From NCBI GenBank assembly GCA_964508715.1, contig CAZDUX010000011.1, forward strand, positions 49,220 through 113,219: a stretch of DNA of 64,000 nt, read 5' to 3'. This document shows, piece after piece, positions 1-8,141 of the stretch. Position 1 is the stretch's first letter. Each line of letters opens with the position of its first letter. The stretch comes from JAKALX01 sp964508715. GTDB lineage: Bacteria; Chloroflexota; Dehalococcoidia; Tepidiformales; Tepidiformaceae. Position numbers and translations under genes: made by a program. The notes below the pieces were generated by a model that saw only the letters and a program-made list of their open reading frames with translations, was not told the DNA's origin and ran no database searches.

Positions 1-21
1 AGGCACCCCGGGGGTTACGTC

Positions 22-318
22 TCAGGCGGTGAGGCTGCGGCGGCCCGGGAGGAGACGTTCGCCGCGCTGGACGCGGCCGCGCGCGAGATAGAGCCCGGTG
101 AAGATGAATGCCGAGAGTTTCGTCCACATAAAGGTGGAGAGGAGGGCGTGCTCGATGCTCATCGCCCCGAACATCATTCCGGCGCCGAGGGCGACGTAAG
201 TGATCCACGCCCAGGCGCCCACATGGCGTTCCGCGCGGCGCGCACTATGGCGGCCGATGGTCAATGCCAGGGTGGCGACGGCGGCAACAATGAGGGCCCC
301 GAAGACGTGTGTGTCCAT
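22..318 (-). CDS. Small hypothetical membrane protein
   Basis: This 98-residue protein has three or four hydrophobic stretches (about residues 5-20, 35-52 and 58-75), so it is probably an integral membrane protein. I recognise no family. The reading frame stays open upstream to about 987, but that extension runs antisense to the MerR gene. I therefore start it at the ATG at 316-318, where the membrane segment begins. It is divergent from the MerR gene and shares a 150-nt intergenic region with it, so the MerR regulator might control it. Function is unknown. Confidence 0.6.
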   Translation of the reverse strand: MDTHVFGALIVAAVATLALTIGRHSARRAERHVGAWAWITYVALGAGMMFGAMSIEHALLSTFMWTKLSAFIFTGLYLARGRVQRGERLLPGRRSLTA

Positions 319-425
319 TCCCGGACAGGATGCCCGGAAATAGGAGAATCTGCAATTCGATTCACCTGAATTGACAGGTTCGTACAGATTCTCTGTCATT
401 TTGGCTTCGTGCGGGGAGATAAACG

Positions 426-458
426 TTGACGTTCGCGTTAATGTGGGTACACTACAAT
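426..458 (+). promoter_or_regulatory. Promoter of the MerR gene, probably leaderless
   Basis: TTGACG at 426-431 is followed by two overlapping -10 candidates: TACACT at 448-453 (16-bp spacer) and TACAAT at 453-458 (21-bp spacer). No Shine-Dalgarno lies between them and the ATG at 469. Transcription would therefore begin within a few bases of the start codon. The long-spacer reading resembles the stretched promoters that MerR proteins remodel, so autoregulation is possible. Confidence 0.5.
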
Positions 459-468
459 CGCTTTGTCT

Positions 469-954
469 ATGGAAGCTGAACCACCAACCCCGACCCATTA
501 TCTCCAGATCGGTGAGGCGGCTGAGCGCGCCCAGCTGACGCAGCGCACGCTTCGCTACTATGAGGAGAAGGGTCTGCTCTATCCACCGACGCGGATGGAG
601 GGCGGGTTCCGGCTCTATTCTGATGAGGATATGGAGCGGATCGAACGGATCCGGCAGCTCAAGGATCTCCTCGGGTTCTCGTTGGCCGAGATCAAGGAGA
701 TGCTGGAATCGGACGATGTGCGGCTCCAGGTGCGCGCGGAGTGGCGGCCGGACGCTGACACTGCCGAGAAGGCTGAACGAATGGGCAAGGCGCGCGACGC
801 CACCGCCCAGCAACTCGCACTCATCGATCAGAAGATGGCAAAGATGGCATCGATGCGAGAAACGCTGGCGGAGCGGCTCGAGAAGTACGACGGATGGCTC
901 GCACGATACGCGGCGGAGCAGGCTGGCAAGGCCGCCTCGGGCGTCGGCAACTAA
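469..954 (+). CDS. MerR family transcriptional regulator
   Basis: The N-terminal winged helix-turn-helix of the MerR family is clear: the IGEAAERAQLTQRTLRYYEEK segment, a GGFRLYSDED wing, and a second helix pair through about residue 80. A long dimerisation coiled coil follows (about 95-150) with no obvious metal-binding cysteines, so the ligand is probably an organic or drug-like molecule, or unknown. A TTG at 463 is also in frame, but ATG 469 places the protein normally. It is divergent from a small membrane protein and 62 nt upstream of moaA. The protein has 161 residues. Confidence 0.85.
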   Translation: MEAEPPTPTHYLQIGEAAERAQLTQRTLRYYEEKGLLYPPTRMEGGFRLYSDEDMERIERIRQLKDLLGFSLAEIKEMLESDDVRLQVRAEWRPDADTAEKAERMGKARDATAQQLALIDQKMAKMASMRETLAERLEKYDGWLARYAAEQAGKAASGVGN

Positions 955-1004
955 CTGCTGGCGCAAGTGATATTGCTCATAGCACACACCCTGCCGGAAT
1001 CCGC

Positions 1005-1010
1005 TACGAT
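1005..1010 (+). promoter_or_regulatory. -10 box of leaderless moaA
   Basis: TACGAT ends 6 nt before the ATG at 1017 and there is no ribosome-binding site. A -10 at this spacing puts the transcription start on or next to the A of the ATG. The same arrangement recurs at many genes in this window. Confidence 0.55.
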
Positions 1011-1016
1011 CGGTGC

Positions 1017-2024
1017 ATGTCTCTGACTGATGCGTTTGGCCGGCCCCTCCGCGATCTCCGGATTTCGGTGACCGACCGCTGCAACTTCCGCTGTACGTAC
1101 TGCATGCCGAAGGAGATTTTCGGCCCCGACCACCAGTTTCTCCAGCGCGACGAGCTCCTGAGCTACGAGGAGATTACGCGCCTGGCGAGGATTTTCGTTG
1201 GTCTTGGTGTCGAAAAGATCCGCCTTACCGGGGGCGAACCGCTCGTGCGGCGCGACCTTCACGAGCTCATCGGGCGGCTGTCGGTGCTCGATGGCCTGAG
1301 GGACATCACGCTCACGACGAACGGTTCGCTGCTCAAGAACCAGGCGAAAGCGCTGAAGGAAGCGGGGCTCAAGCGGATCACGGTCAGCCTGGATTCGCTC
1401 GATGACGCGGTATTCCAGTCGATGAACGACGTTGGTGTGCCCGTGGCGACCATCCTGGGCGGTATCGATGCGGCGGCAGCGGCGGGGCTCTTCCCGGTCA
1501 AGGTCAACGCGGTCGTGAAGCGGGGCGTGAACGACCACACGATTGTCGACCTCGCCCGCCACTTCAAGGGAACGGGCCACATCGTGCGCTACATCGAGTT
1601 CATGGATGTGGGCGCGACCAACGGCTGGCGGCTCGACCACGTGGTGCCCGCGGCCGAGATCATCGGCAAGGTCAACGCGGAGATGCCGGTAGAACCGGTG
1701 CATGCCAATTACCGGGGTGAAGTAGCCAAGCGCTGGCGCTACCTCGATGGGACTGGCGAGATCGGCGTCATCGCCTCGATCACCCAGCCGTTCTGCGGGG
1801 ATTGCTCGCGCATCCGGCTTTCCCCCGAGGGCGAGCTCTACACCTGTCTTTTTGGCACGCGGGGCTTCGACCTTCGAGCGCTCATCCGCTCGGGGGCGAG
1901 CGACGACGAACTCGCCGAGGCGATCGGCCGGGTCTGGCGGCCGCGCACGGACCGTTATTCGGAGATCCGCTCGGAGGACACCGTGGGCCTGCGCAAGGTA
2001 GAGATGTCGCACATCGGCGGATAG
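1017..2024 (+). CDS. moaA: GTP 3',8-cyclase MoaA
   Basis: This is a radical SAM enzyme that converts GTP to 3',8-cyclo-GTP in the first step of molybdenum cofactor biosynthesis. The CxxxCxxC motif for the SAM-bound 4Fe-4S cluster is present as CNFRCTYC near residue 22. The TGGEP SAM-binding motif lies near residue 66, and a C-terminal cysteine set (CGDCSRIRLSPEGELYTC region) binds the second cluster. At 335 residues it has the usual length. The frame is open upstream to 894, but ATG 1017 follows a -10 box at leaderless spacing and starts at the conserved N-terminus. The other Moco genes are not adjacent. A MOSC protein lies at 56.5 kb. Confidence 0.96.
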   Translation: MSLTDAFGRPLRDLRISVTDRCNFRCTYCMPKEIFGPDHQFLQRDELLSYEEITRLARIFVGLGVEKIRLTGGEPLVRRDLHELIGRLSVLDGLRDITLTTNGSLLKNQAKALKEAGLKRITVSLDSLDDAVFQSMNDVGVPVATILGGIDAAAAAGLFPVKVNAVVKRGVNDHTIVDLARHFKGTGHIVRYIEFMDVGATNGWRLDHVVPAAEIIGKVNAEMPVEPVHANYRGEVAKRWRYLDGTGEIGVIASITQPFCGDCSRIRLSPEGELYTCLFGTRGFDLRALIRSGASDDELAEAIGRVWRPRTDRYSEIRSEDTVGLRKVEMSHIGG

Positions 2025-2170
2025 CAGGGGACCTCCCCGCGTGAGTCCAGCGGACTCTCTTGCCAATCCCCGGTGACGGGCCGTGTTCCGTGCCCGGGCG
2101 GCTTCGAGAGCACGCTGCCCCGCGCTCAACCCGCTATGCTTCTGGGCACCGAACACCCAGGAGACAGGAT

Positions 2171-3400
2171 ATGGCAATCGACTTCGAGATCCCGCAGGAA
2201 GCGAAGGAGATCCGCGAGAAGGTTCGGCGCTTCGTGCAGGAGGAGTGCATCCCGGCCGAGGAGCAGCTCGAGCACCGGCCGTTCAAAGACGTGCTCTCTG
2301 ACCTGCGGGCGAAGGCACGGTCGCAGGGGTTGTGGTGTCCCTTCGTGCCGAAGGAGTACGGGGGCATGGGCCTTGGGCCGCTGGCCAACGCTCTCGTCCA
2401 GATGGAACTCGGCGAAAGCCACCTCGGTGCGCTTGCCATGAACACGCAGGGTCCCGATGACGCGACGATGCTGACGCTGCTCACCTATGGTACCGATTAC
2501 CAAAAGGAGAAGTTCCTCAAGCCGCTGCTGAATGGTGACAAGCGCATCTGCTATTCGATGACGGAGAAGGCGGCGGGTGCCGATGCCACCGGCATGCAAA
2601 CTCGGGCTGTACGCGACGGGGACAACTACATCCTGAACGGCGAGAAGTGGTTCAGCAGTGCGGCAAGCGCGGCCGACATCGCCGTGGTGATGGCGAAGAC
2701 CAACCCCGATGCGCCAAGACACCAGCAGTTCAGCACGTTCATCGTCGAACTGCCGAACCCCGGCTATCAGATCACGCGGGACATCAAGACGATGGCGGTC
2801 GAGAGCCCGCTTTCGCTCGTGATGGGGGGTGGGCACAGCGAGGTCATCATCAAGGACCTCGTTGTCCCGGCGGAGAACCTGCTCGGCGGCGAGGGGAACG
2901 GGTTCAGCATGGGCCAACACCGGCTGGCATATGGCCGGCTTCGCCACGGCATGCACAACATCGCCATGGCACAGCGCGCCCTCGACATGGCGACGAAGCG
3001 GGTGATTGAGCGCTCGACATTCGGCAAGCCCCTGGCGGAGCGCCAGGGTGTGCAATGGATGCTGGCCGACTGCGCCTCGGAGCTCTACATCGCCCGGCTG
3101 ATGCTGCTCCACATCGCGTACAAGGCAGAAAAGGGGATGGACCTTCGGCAGGAGAACTCAATCGCGAAGGTGTACCTGGCGAACATGGTCCACAAGGTGG
3201 TGGACACCGCCATCCAGCTCCACGGTGCGCTTGGGTACAGCCAGGACACGCCGCTTGCGCGCTGGTACACGGCGATCCGCTCGCAGCGGCTGGTGGATGG
3301 CCCCGACGAGGTACATCGCTGGACGGTGGGGCGCAATGTCATCAAGGCGTACCGCGAACATGGGACGACGGCCCCGGCAGCCGGCGGCGACATGATCTAA
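2171..3400 (+). CDS. Acyl-CoA dehydrogenase
   Basis: This is a FAD-dependent acyl-CoA dehydrogenase of 409 residues. The N-terminal helical domain (about 1-120), the middle beta domain with the YSMTEKAAGADATGMQT segment, and the C-terminal helical domain are all present. The C-terminal domain includes R-S-T-F-G-K-P-L-A and the LHGALGYSQDTPLARWY region. Such enzymes catalyse the first step of fatty-acid or branched-chain acyl-CoA beta-oxidation and pass electrons to ETF. A strong ribosome-binding site, AGGAGACAGG, precedes ATG 2171. A long-chain CoA ligase (24.1 kb) and an EMO-like ETF:quinone oxidoreductase candidate (18.9 kb) in this window fit the same pathway. Confidence 0.92.
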   Translation: MAIDFEIPQEAKEIREKVRRFVQEECIPAEEQLEHRPFKDVLSDLRAKARSQGLWCPFVPKEYGGMGLGPLANALVQMELGESHLGALAMNTQGPDDATMLTLLTYGTDYQKEKFLKPLLNGDKRICYSMTEKAAGADATGMQTRAVRDGDNYILNGEKWFSSAASAADIAVVMAKTNPDAPRHQQFSTFIVELPNPGYQITRDIKTMAVESPLSLVMGGGHSEVIIKDLVVPAENLLGGEGNGFSMGQHRLAYGRLRHGMHNIAMAQRALDMATKRVIERSTFGKPLAERQGVQWMLADCASELYIARLMLLHIAYKAEKGMDLRQENSIAKVYLANMVHKVVDTAIQLHGALGYSQDTPLARWYTAIRSQRLVDGPDEVHRWTVGRNVIKAYREHGTTAPAAGGDMI

Positions 3401-3431
3401 CCCGATTCACCATCGGCCGATGCACGAACCG

Positions 3432-3449
3432 GCCCCTCTTCGGAGGGGC
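3432..3449. terminator. Hairpin terminator between convergent genes
   Basis: GCCCCTC at 3432-3438, a TTCG loop, and GAGGGGC at 3443-3449 form a perfect 7-bp stem with a stable UUCG loop. It lies between the converging acyl-CoA dehydrogenase and PPOX genes and could serve both. The T-rich tail is weak. Confidence 0.6.
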
Positions 3450-3458
3450 TGATTTGTC

Positions 3459-4025
3459 TCATGCACTGCGGTTGCCGATTGGGTCCGGCCCTTTCGATAC
3501 CAGTTCGCCGCCCACGGGCAGACCATCGACCATCTTCCGCGGTTCCATCTTGCGTTCGCACCAGCGGTCGAGCGTGTCGCGCTCCTCGCGGAAGTCCATC
3601 CGGGGCACTGCATAGCCGCAGGATGTCTGGACCTTCACAACCTCGATGAGGAACGCCTGGCGCACATAGGGATGAAAGTCGGCGCCGAAAGCGTCGCGGT
3701 GGGCGACGATTTCCGGGGCATCGACTTCGAAACGGCGCCCGCGACCGTAGAGCCGGGTTACCCCGGTATTCGCCTCGAAGCTGCAGAACATGAGGGTGAT
3801 ACGGCCATTTTCAGCCAGGTGGGCCGCGGTTTCGTTGCCGCTACCGGGATAATCGAGGTAGCCCACGAGGTTCGGGCCGAGTACACGCAGCAGATTGCGA
3901 CCCTTCGGCGAGATGTTTGGGAAGCCATCTTGGAGGTTGCCTGGCGCGGTGGACACGAAGAAAAGGTGCTGCGCTTCGATGAAGCGCCTGCGTTCGTCGT
4001 CGATATGGTCGTACCAGGTAGCCAT
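3459..4025 (-). CDS. Pyridoxamine 5'-phosphate oxidase-like FMN-binding protein
   Basis: This 188-residue protein resembles the PPOX (split beta-barrel, FMN-binding) family. It opens with an N-terminal helix followed by an HLFFVSTAP strand, a region reading NISPKGR, and a Y-x-D-Y-P-G-S-G-N-E-T segment typical of FMN contact sites in the family. The exact substrate cannot be read from the sequence; members reduce or oxidise diverse small molecules. It stands alone, convergent with the acyl-CoA dehydrogenase and divergent from the transketolase genes. The family call is firm; its role in pyridoxine metabolism is not implied. Confidence 0.8.
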   Translation of the reverse strand: MATWYDHIDDERRRFIEAQHLFFVSTAPGNLQDGFPNISPKGRNLLRVLGPNLVGYLDYPGSGNETAAHLAENGRITLMFCSFEANTGVTRLYGRGRRFEVDAPEIVAHRDAFGADFHPYVRQAFLIEVVKVQTSCGYAVPRMDFREERDTLDRWCERKMEPRKMVDGLPVGGELVSKGPDPIGNRSA

Positions 4026-4197
4026 CCGTCCCCTCCGTCAGCTGAGTATGTCAGAGAGCCGGCTCGAGCCTCACGTGCCAATCACGCTGGCCGCGGCCGT
4101 GCTATTGGCACTTCCTTGCGGATGGGAGGCTGGCTGTCGCTCGTTCCCGTCAGCGACATGGGCCGCCTGTTCGCTCGTCACTCACCAGTCGCGCCGA

Positions 4198-4203
4198 TAC
4201 ACT
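4198..4203 (+). promoter_or_regulatory. -10 box of the transketolase operon
   Basis: TACACT ends 8 nt before the ATG at 4212. No Shine-Dalgarno is present, which is consistent with a leaderless or near-leaderless transcript. Confidence 0.5.
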
Positions 4204-4211
4204 TATTCCCA

Positions 4212-5063
4212 ATGTCCACCGCCACCTCCGCACGCTATTCAGTCGACGAACTGCGCGACATCGCGAAGCGCGTCCGCACCCACATCGTCCAGATGGTTTT
4301 TGATGCCCAGAGCGGCCACCCGGGCGGTTCGCTCTCGGCCGTCGACCTCGGGGTCTCACTCTTCTGGAACCACCTGCGTATCGACCCGGCGAACTCGAAT
4401 GACCCGGACCGTGACCGGTTCTTCCTCTCGAAGGGGCACGCAACACCGTTCTACTACAGCATCCTGGCCGAGCGCGGGTTCTTCAGCACCGACCTGCTCG
4501 GGGGCTTCCGAACGTTGGGAAGCCCACTGCAGGGGCATCCGTCGATGAGCGCCGCACCCGGGATCGAGATGTCGGGCGGATCGCTCGGGCAGGGGTTGTC
4601 GTTCGCCATCGGGCAGGCGAAAGCGGGCCAACTCGATGGCCGTGGCTATCGCTGCTGGGTGATGATGGGCGACGGGGAGATGAACGAGGGCCAGGTGTGG
4701 GAGGCTGCGATGGCGGTGCCTCACTTCGGCCTTGGCGACCGGATCATCGCGATCGTCGATCGCAACGGGCTGCAGAACGACGGCTTCGGCGACACCATTA
4801 TGAAGGTCCATCCGCGCGAGATGTGGAGCGGCTTCGGCTGGCACGTCATCGAATGCGATGGACATGACATGGCCGCAGTCGACCAGGCGTTGACCGAGGC
4901 GGAGCAACCGGATGAGCGGCCTCGGATCGTGGTCGCACACACCACGAAGGGCAAGGGCGTGAGTTTCATGGAGAACAACGCCGGGTTCCACGGGAAGGCC
5001 CCGACCGCAAGCCAGCTCGAAACGGCGCTGGATGAGATCGCCCGAGGGGAGGGTGGGCTGTGA
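4212..5063 (+). CDS. Transketolase, N-terminal (ThDP-binding) subunit
   Basis: This is the first half of a split transketolase, 283 residues long. It carries the GHPGG motif near residue 36, the SKGHA motif, and the thiamine-diphosphate and Mg2+ binding motif GDGEMNEGQVWE near residue 155. With its partner it transfers two-carbon ketol units in the pentose phosphate pathway. The open frame extends upstream antisense to the PPOX gene, so the start is placed at ATG 4212, at the family N-terminus and just after a -10 box. It overlaps the C-terminal subunit gene by 4 nt (GTGA), indicating translational coupling and equal stoichiometry. Confidence 0.93.
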   Translation: MSTATSARYSVDELRDIAKRVRTHIVQMVFDAQSGHPGGSLSAVDLGVSLFWNHLRIDPANSNDPDRDRFFLSKGHATPFYYSILAERGFFSTDLLGGFRTLGSPLQGHPSMSAAPGIEMSGGSLGQGLSFAIGQAKAGQLDGRGYRCWVMMGDGEMNEGQVWEAAMAVPHFGLGDRIIAIVDRNGLQNDGFGDTIMKVHPREMWSGFGWHVIECDGHDMAAVDQALTEAEQPDERPRIVVAHTTKGKGVSFMENNAGFHGKAPTASQLETALDEIARGEGGL

Positions 5064-6016
5064 CCAGCACAGAACTCGTATCGGCAGCCACGCGCGAGGC
5101 GTACCCGAAGGCGCTCATCCAGCTCGTCGAGGATGGCGTGGACGTCGTTGCTATCGACGCTGACCTCTCGGTTTCGACGATGGGCTACCAGTTCGGCGAG
5201 AAGTACCCGGAGCGCTGGATGACGGTGGGCGTGGCCGAGCAGAACATGGTGGGCATCGGCGCTGGCCTGGCGGCCACGGGAAAGACGGCGTTCATCGCGA
5301 GCTTCGCAGCGTTTCTGCCGGGGCGGTGTTTCGATCAGTTGCGGACGTCGGTTGCCCAGCCACGCGGCGGGATGAACGTGAAGTGCGTTGCAAGCCACGG
5401 CGGGATCACGGTCGGCGAAGACGGCATGAGCGCGCAGGCGATCGAAGACCTCGCGCTGGCGACCTCGCTCATCCCGTTCGACGTGGTGGTGCCGGCGGAC
5501 TTCGAGTCCGCGAAGCAGGCGATCGTGGCTGTCGGGAAGACATCGAAGCCGGCATACGTTCGCACGGGGCGGCCCAAAGTGGCGGGGATCTACGGGAGCG
5601 ATTACCGCTTCGAACTCGGGAAGGCGACGCAGTTGCGGCAGGGGAACGATGTGACGCTCATCGCCTGCGGGATTCTCGTCGGGATCGCAGTGAAGGCGGC
5701 CGAGCTGCTCGGGAGCGAAGGCGTGTCGGCACGCGTGGTGGACATGGCCACGATCAAGCCGATCGACCGTGATGCGGTCATCGCCGCAGCGAACGACACG
5801 GGCGCGATCGTAACGGCCGAGGAACACCAGACGACGGGTGGTCTCGGGACGGCGGTTGCCCGGGTGCTGGCGGAGACGGCGCCCGTGCCTGTGAGCTTCG
5901 TGGGTGTCGATCGCTACGGTACGAGTGGCAAATGGGATGAACTGCTCGGGTATTTCGAACTCACACCGCAGCGGGTTGCCCAGGCCGCGCGCGACGCCAT
6001 CGCGCGGAAGCGGTAG
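5060..6016 (+). CDS. Transketolase, C-terminal subunit
   Basis: This second transketolase half has 318 residues. It contains the pyrimidine-binding domain (GVAEQNMVGIGAGLA, where E activates the thiamine, and the SHGGITVGEDG stretch) and the C-terminal transketolase domain from about residue 190. It starts at GTG 5060 inside the stop codon of the N-terminal subunit gene. It could be mistaken for a DXP synthase or pyruvate dehydrogenase beta fragment, but the partner and the SHGG motif support transketolase. Split transketolases are common in archaea, Chloroflexota and Firmicutes. It converges with the vapBC pair, whose vapC stop directly abuts it. Confidence 0.92.
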   Translation: MTSTELVSAATREAYPKALIQLVEDGVDVVAIDADLSVSTMGYQFGEKYPERWMTVGVAEQNMVGIGAGLAATGKTAFIASFAAFLPGRCFDQLRTSVAQPRGGMNVKCVASHGGITVGEDGMSAQAIEDLALATSLIPFDVVVPADFESAKQAIVAVGKTSKPAYVRTGRPKVAGIYGSDYRFELGKATQLRQGNDVTLIACGILVGIAVKAAELLGSEGVSARVVDMATIKPIDRDAVIAAANDTGAIVTAEEHQTTGGLGTAVARVLAETAPVPVSFVGVDRYGTSGKWDELLGYFELTPQRVAQAARDAIARKR

Positions 6017-6433
6017 CTATTCGGGGAGCAGGGTGAACCGCTCGACGTGGCGCGGGCGGACACGCTCGAAGTGACGGCGGTCGAGGGTGATGATCGTATC
6101 GGCTTTGAGCCGCTCGGCGAGGGCAACGACAGAGGCGTCGGTGCCACCGAGGGGCCAGTCGGCATACTGACGCACGAGTTCGGCGATCCTGGCCCAGTCT
6201 TCGGGTTCGGGAGCGACGACTTCGAAATGCGACAGCCCGGCAAGGAATGTGGCTTCGGCCAGGGGGCCAGCCTTCCGCTCAATGAGATACGACGCCTCGG
6301 CGACGCAGAGTGCCGGGATGATGAGCAGGAGCCGCGGGTCCTGCAGCGCTGATAGGCATGCGTGATGATGCGGTTCGTCGGCGATAACCGAAGCGATCAA
6401 TGGGCCAGCATCGACTATCGCGACCGGCCCCAA
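6017..6433 (-). CDS. vapC: PIN-domain ribonuclease toxin, VapC family
   Basis: This 138-residue PIN-domain protein has the expected acidic active-site residues. They are an Asp in VAIVDAGPLIA near the N-terminus, a Glu in CVAEASYLI, an Asp in GGTDASVVALAERL, and a final Asp in ITLDRRHF. VapC toxins cleave specific tRNA or rRNA sites. The longer open frame would run deep into the antitoxin gene. The TTG at 6431-6433, two bases after the antitoxin stop, gives the correct PIN N-terminus, although the start codon is unusual. It is co-transcribed with the RHH antitoxin immediately upstream. Confidence 0.85.
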   Translation of the reverse strand: MGPVAIVDAGPLIASVIADEPHHHACLSALQDPRLLLIIPALCVAEASYLIERKAGPLAEATFLAGLSHFEVVAPEPEDWARIAELVRQYADWPLGGTDASVVALAERLKADTIITLDRRHFERVRPRHVERFTLLPE

Positions 6434-6434
6434 C

Positions 6435-6686
6435 TCAGCCTTCCATACTCTTTTGGATATCGTCTGCCCACGATTCAGCCAGCATCTCGTGAACCTTCGA
6501 GGCGTCGACTGGCTCGCGGCTGCGTGCGACGCCCGCGAAAGGTATCTCCCGCTTCCCATTTGTCAGCCCGAAATACTGCTCGAGCGCGCGCCGAACGATC
6601 TCGGAGGAGGATAGCCGCTTCTGATGTGCATCCCGGTCGAGACGTGCTGCGAGTTCTTCAGACAGGGTGATGGTCGTTCGTTTCAT
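6435..6686 (-). CDS. vapB: Ribbon-helix-helix antitoxin of VapB type
   Basis: This 83-residue protein starts with a ribbon-helix-helix fold: the beta strand RTTITLSEELAARLD followed by the SSSEIVRRALEQYF helix. That is typical of CopG/Arc-type antitoxins. The C-terminal tail (about 50-83) would wrap and inhibit VapC. It precedes the toxin gene in the same transcript with one base between the stop and the TTG start. A ribosome-binding site (AGAGG) precedes ATG 6686. The dimer probably represses its own promoter in the 290-nt divergent region shared with the PFK gene. Confidence 0.85.
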   Translation of the reverse strand: MKRTTITLSEELAARLDRDAHQKRLSSSEIVRRALEQYFGLTNGKREIPFAGVARSREPVDASKVHEMLAESWADDIQKSMEG

Positions 6687-6776
6687 CGCTACCTCTGCAT
6701 ATCAGCGGTCTGGTGTGGTAAGTCAGCTCCGGTGGAAAGCGAATTACCCGGGCACGACTCGGGGCTATCGGTTTGG

Positions 6777-6812
6777 GCGGCGACTGCACGGGATTGCCCG
6801 TGCAGTCGCCGC
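6777..6812. repeat. Perfect 16-bp inverted repeat in the vapB/pfk divergent region
   Basis: Arms at 6777-6792 and 6797-6812 (GCGGCGACTGCACGGG and its exact complement) flank a 4-nt ATTG loop. It has no T-tract. It lies about 90 nt upstream of vapB and 165 nt upstream of the PFK start. It could be a transcription-stopping hairpin, an operator palindrome, or a remnant of an element. Confidence 0.75.
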
Positions 6813-6976
6813 GTTCATCCGGGTGCATGAACGTGCACTGAGGGCCGCATCGCCTCATACGATCATACTCGCATACCGGGCGGAATGGGCTCACGACTTC
6901 GGGTGGTACCATCGATGGCAAGGACATTCCGCAACCCACATCGTGGCTGCATTCGAATTTGGATAGGAGGCGGCAC

Positions 6977-8137
6977 ATGCGCGTCGGGGTGCTAACTGGC
7001 GGGGGCGATGTTCCCGGGCTGAATCCGTGCATCAAGTCGCTGGTGTATGGCGCAGCCGAGCGCGGCTGGGAGGTGCTGGGTATCCGCAGGGGGTGGGCCG
7101 GCCTCCTCAATCACAATATTGAGGACGAGCACGCGGGTTCGAGCGAGTGGGTCGAAACGCTGACCCCAAGCGGCGTGCGTACCATCGACCGCTATGGCGG
7201 AACGCACCTGCACACCTCGCGGACGAATCCCCAGAAGGTGCGGCCGGGTGACCTGCCTGCGTTCCTGGCCGACCGCTACCCGTTCCAGGACGGGGTAAGG
7301 ACGGTCGACTGCACTGCGCACGTCCTCTCGGTCATCGAGCGCCTCGGGCTCGACGCGATAGTGGCGATTGGCGGCGATGACACGCTCTCGTATGCCGTAC
7401 GCCTCCACCGCGAGGGTGTGCCGATGGTGGCCGTGCCCAAGACGATGGACAATGACGTGTTCGGCACCGACTACTGTATCGGCTTCAGTACAGCCGTGAC
7501 GCGGAGTGTCGAGGCGATCAATGCCCTTCGCACGCCAACCGGAAGCCACGAACGGATCGCGGTGATCGAGCTTTTCGGGCGGAACAGCGGGGAGACATCG
7601 CTCGTTTCGGCCTACCTGGCGGATGTCGACCGGGCGCTGATCAGCGAGGTTCCGTTCGACGTGGAGCGGCTGGCGGCGATGCTGGTGGAAGACCGGAAGC
7701 GGAACCCGAGCAACTACGCGATTGTCACCGTGTCGGAAGGGGCATCGATGATCGGCGGGCAGGTGGTGGAGTACGGCCAGGAGGATGCCTACGGGCACCG
7801 CAAGCTTGGCGGTATCGGTGTGGTCATTGGCGACGCACTGAAGCACCTCACGGGCATCGATATCGTGAACCAGCAGCTCGCGTACCTGATGCGGGCAGGG
7901 GCACCCGACTCCCTCGATCGGATGGTCGCGACCTCCTACGGGCGCCTCGCTATCGACCTCGTGGCGGAGGGGCACACTGGCCGGATGGTGGCATTGCAGG
8001 GCGGCGTCTACACGACGGTGCCCATCGAGACATCGGGGCTGGGAACGAAGCGGGTGGACGTCGCCGAACTCTATGATGCTGAACAGTACCGCCCAAAGGT
8101 CGGCCACCTGCTCGGCAAACCGATGTTCCTCTATTAG
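6977..8137 (+). CDS. 6-phosphofructokinase, probably pyrophosphate-dependent
   Basis: This is a PFK family protein of 386 residues with an N-terminal GVLTGGGDVPGLN nucleotide/phosphate loop. Two diagnostic positions point to pyrophosphate as phosphoryl donor. The GGDD motif (AIGGDDTLS near residue 132) carries Asp where ATP-PFK has Gly104 in E. coli numbering. The PKTMDND motif carries Lys where ATP-PFK has Gly124. The enzyme interconverts fructose-6-phosphate and fructose-1,6-bisphosphate, reversibly if PPi-dependent. The start is ATG 6977 behind AGGAGG; an in-frame ATG at 6959 lacks that spacing. It is convergent with the MBL hydrolase, 4 nt away. Confidence 0.9.
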   Translation: MRVGVLTGGGDVPGLNPCIKSLVYGAAERGWEVLGIRRGWAGLLNHNIEDEHAGSSEWVETLTPSGVRTIDRYGGTHLHTSRTNPQKVRPGDLPAFLADRYPFQDGVRTVDCTAHVLSVIERLGLDAIVAIGGDDTLSYAVRLHREGVPMVAVPKTMDNDVFGTDYCIGFSTAVTRSVEAINALRTPTGSHERIAVIELFGRNSGETSLVSAYLADVDRALISEVPFDVERLAAMLVEDRKRNPSNYAIVTVSEGASMIGGQVVEYGQEDAYGHRKLGGIGVVIGDALKHLTGIDIVNQQLAYLMRAGAPDSLDRMVATSYGRLAIDLVAEGHTGRMVALQGGVYTTVPIETSGLGTKRVDVAELYDAEQYRPKVGHLLGKPMFLY

Positions 8138-8141
8138 GAGC

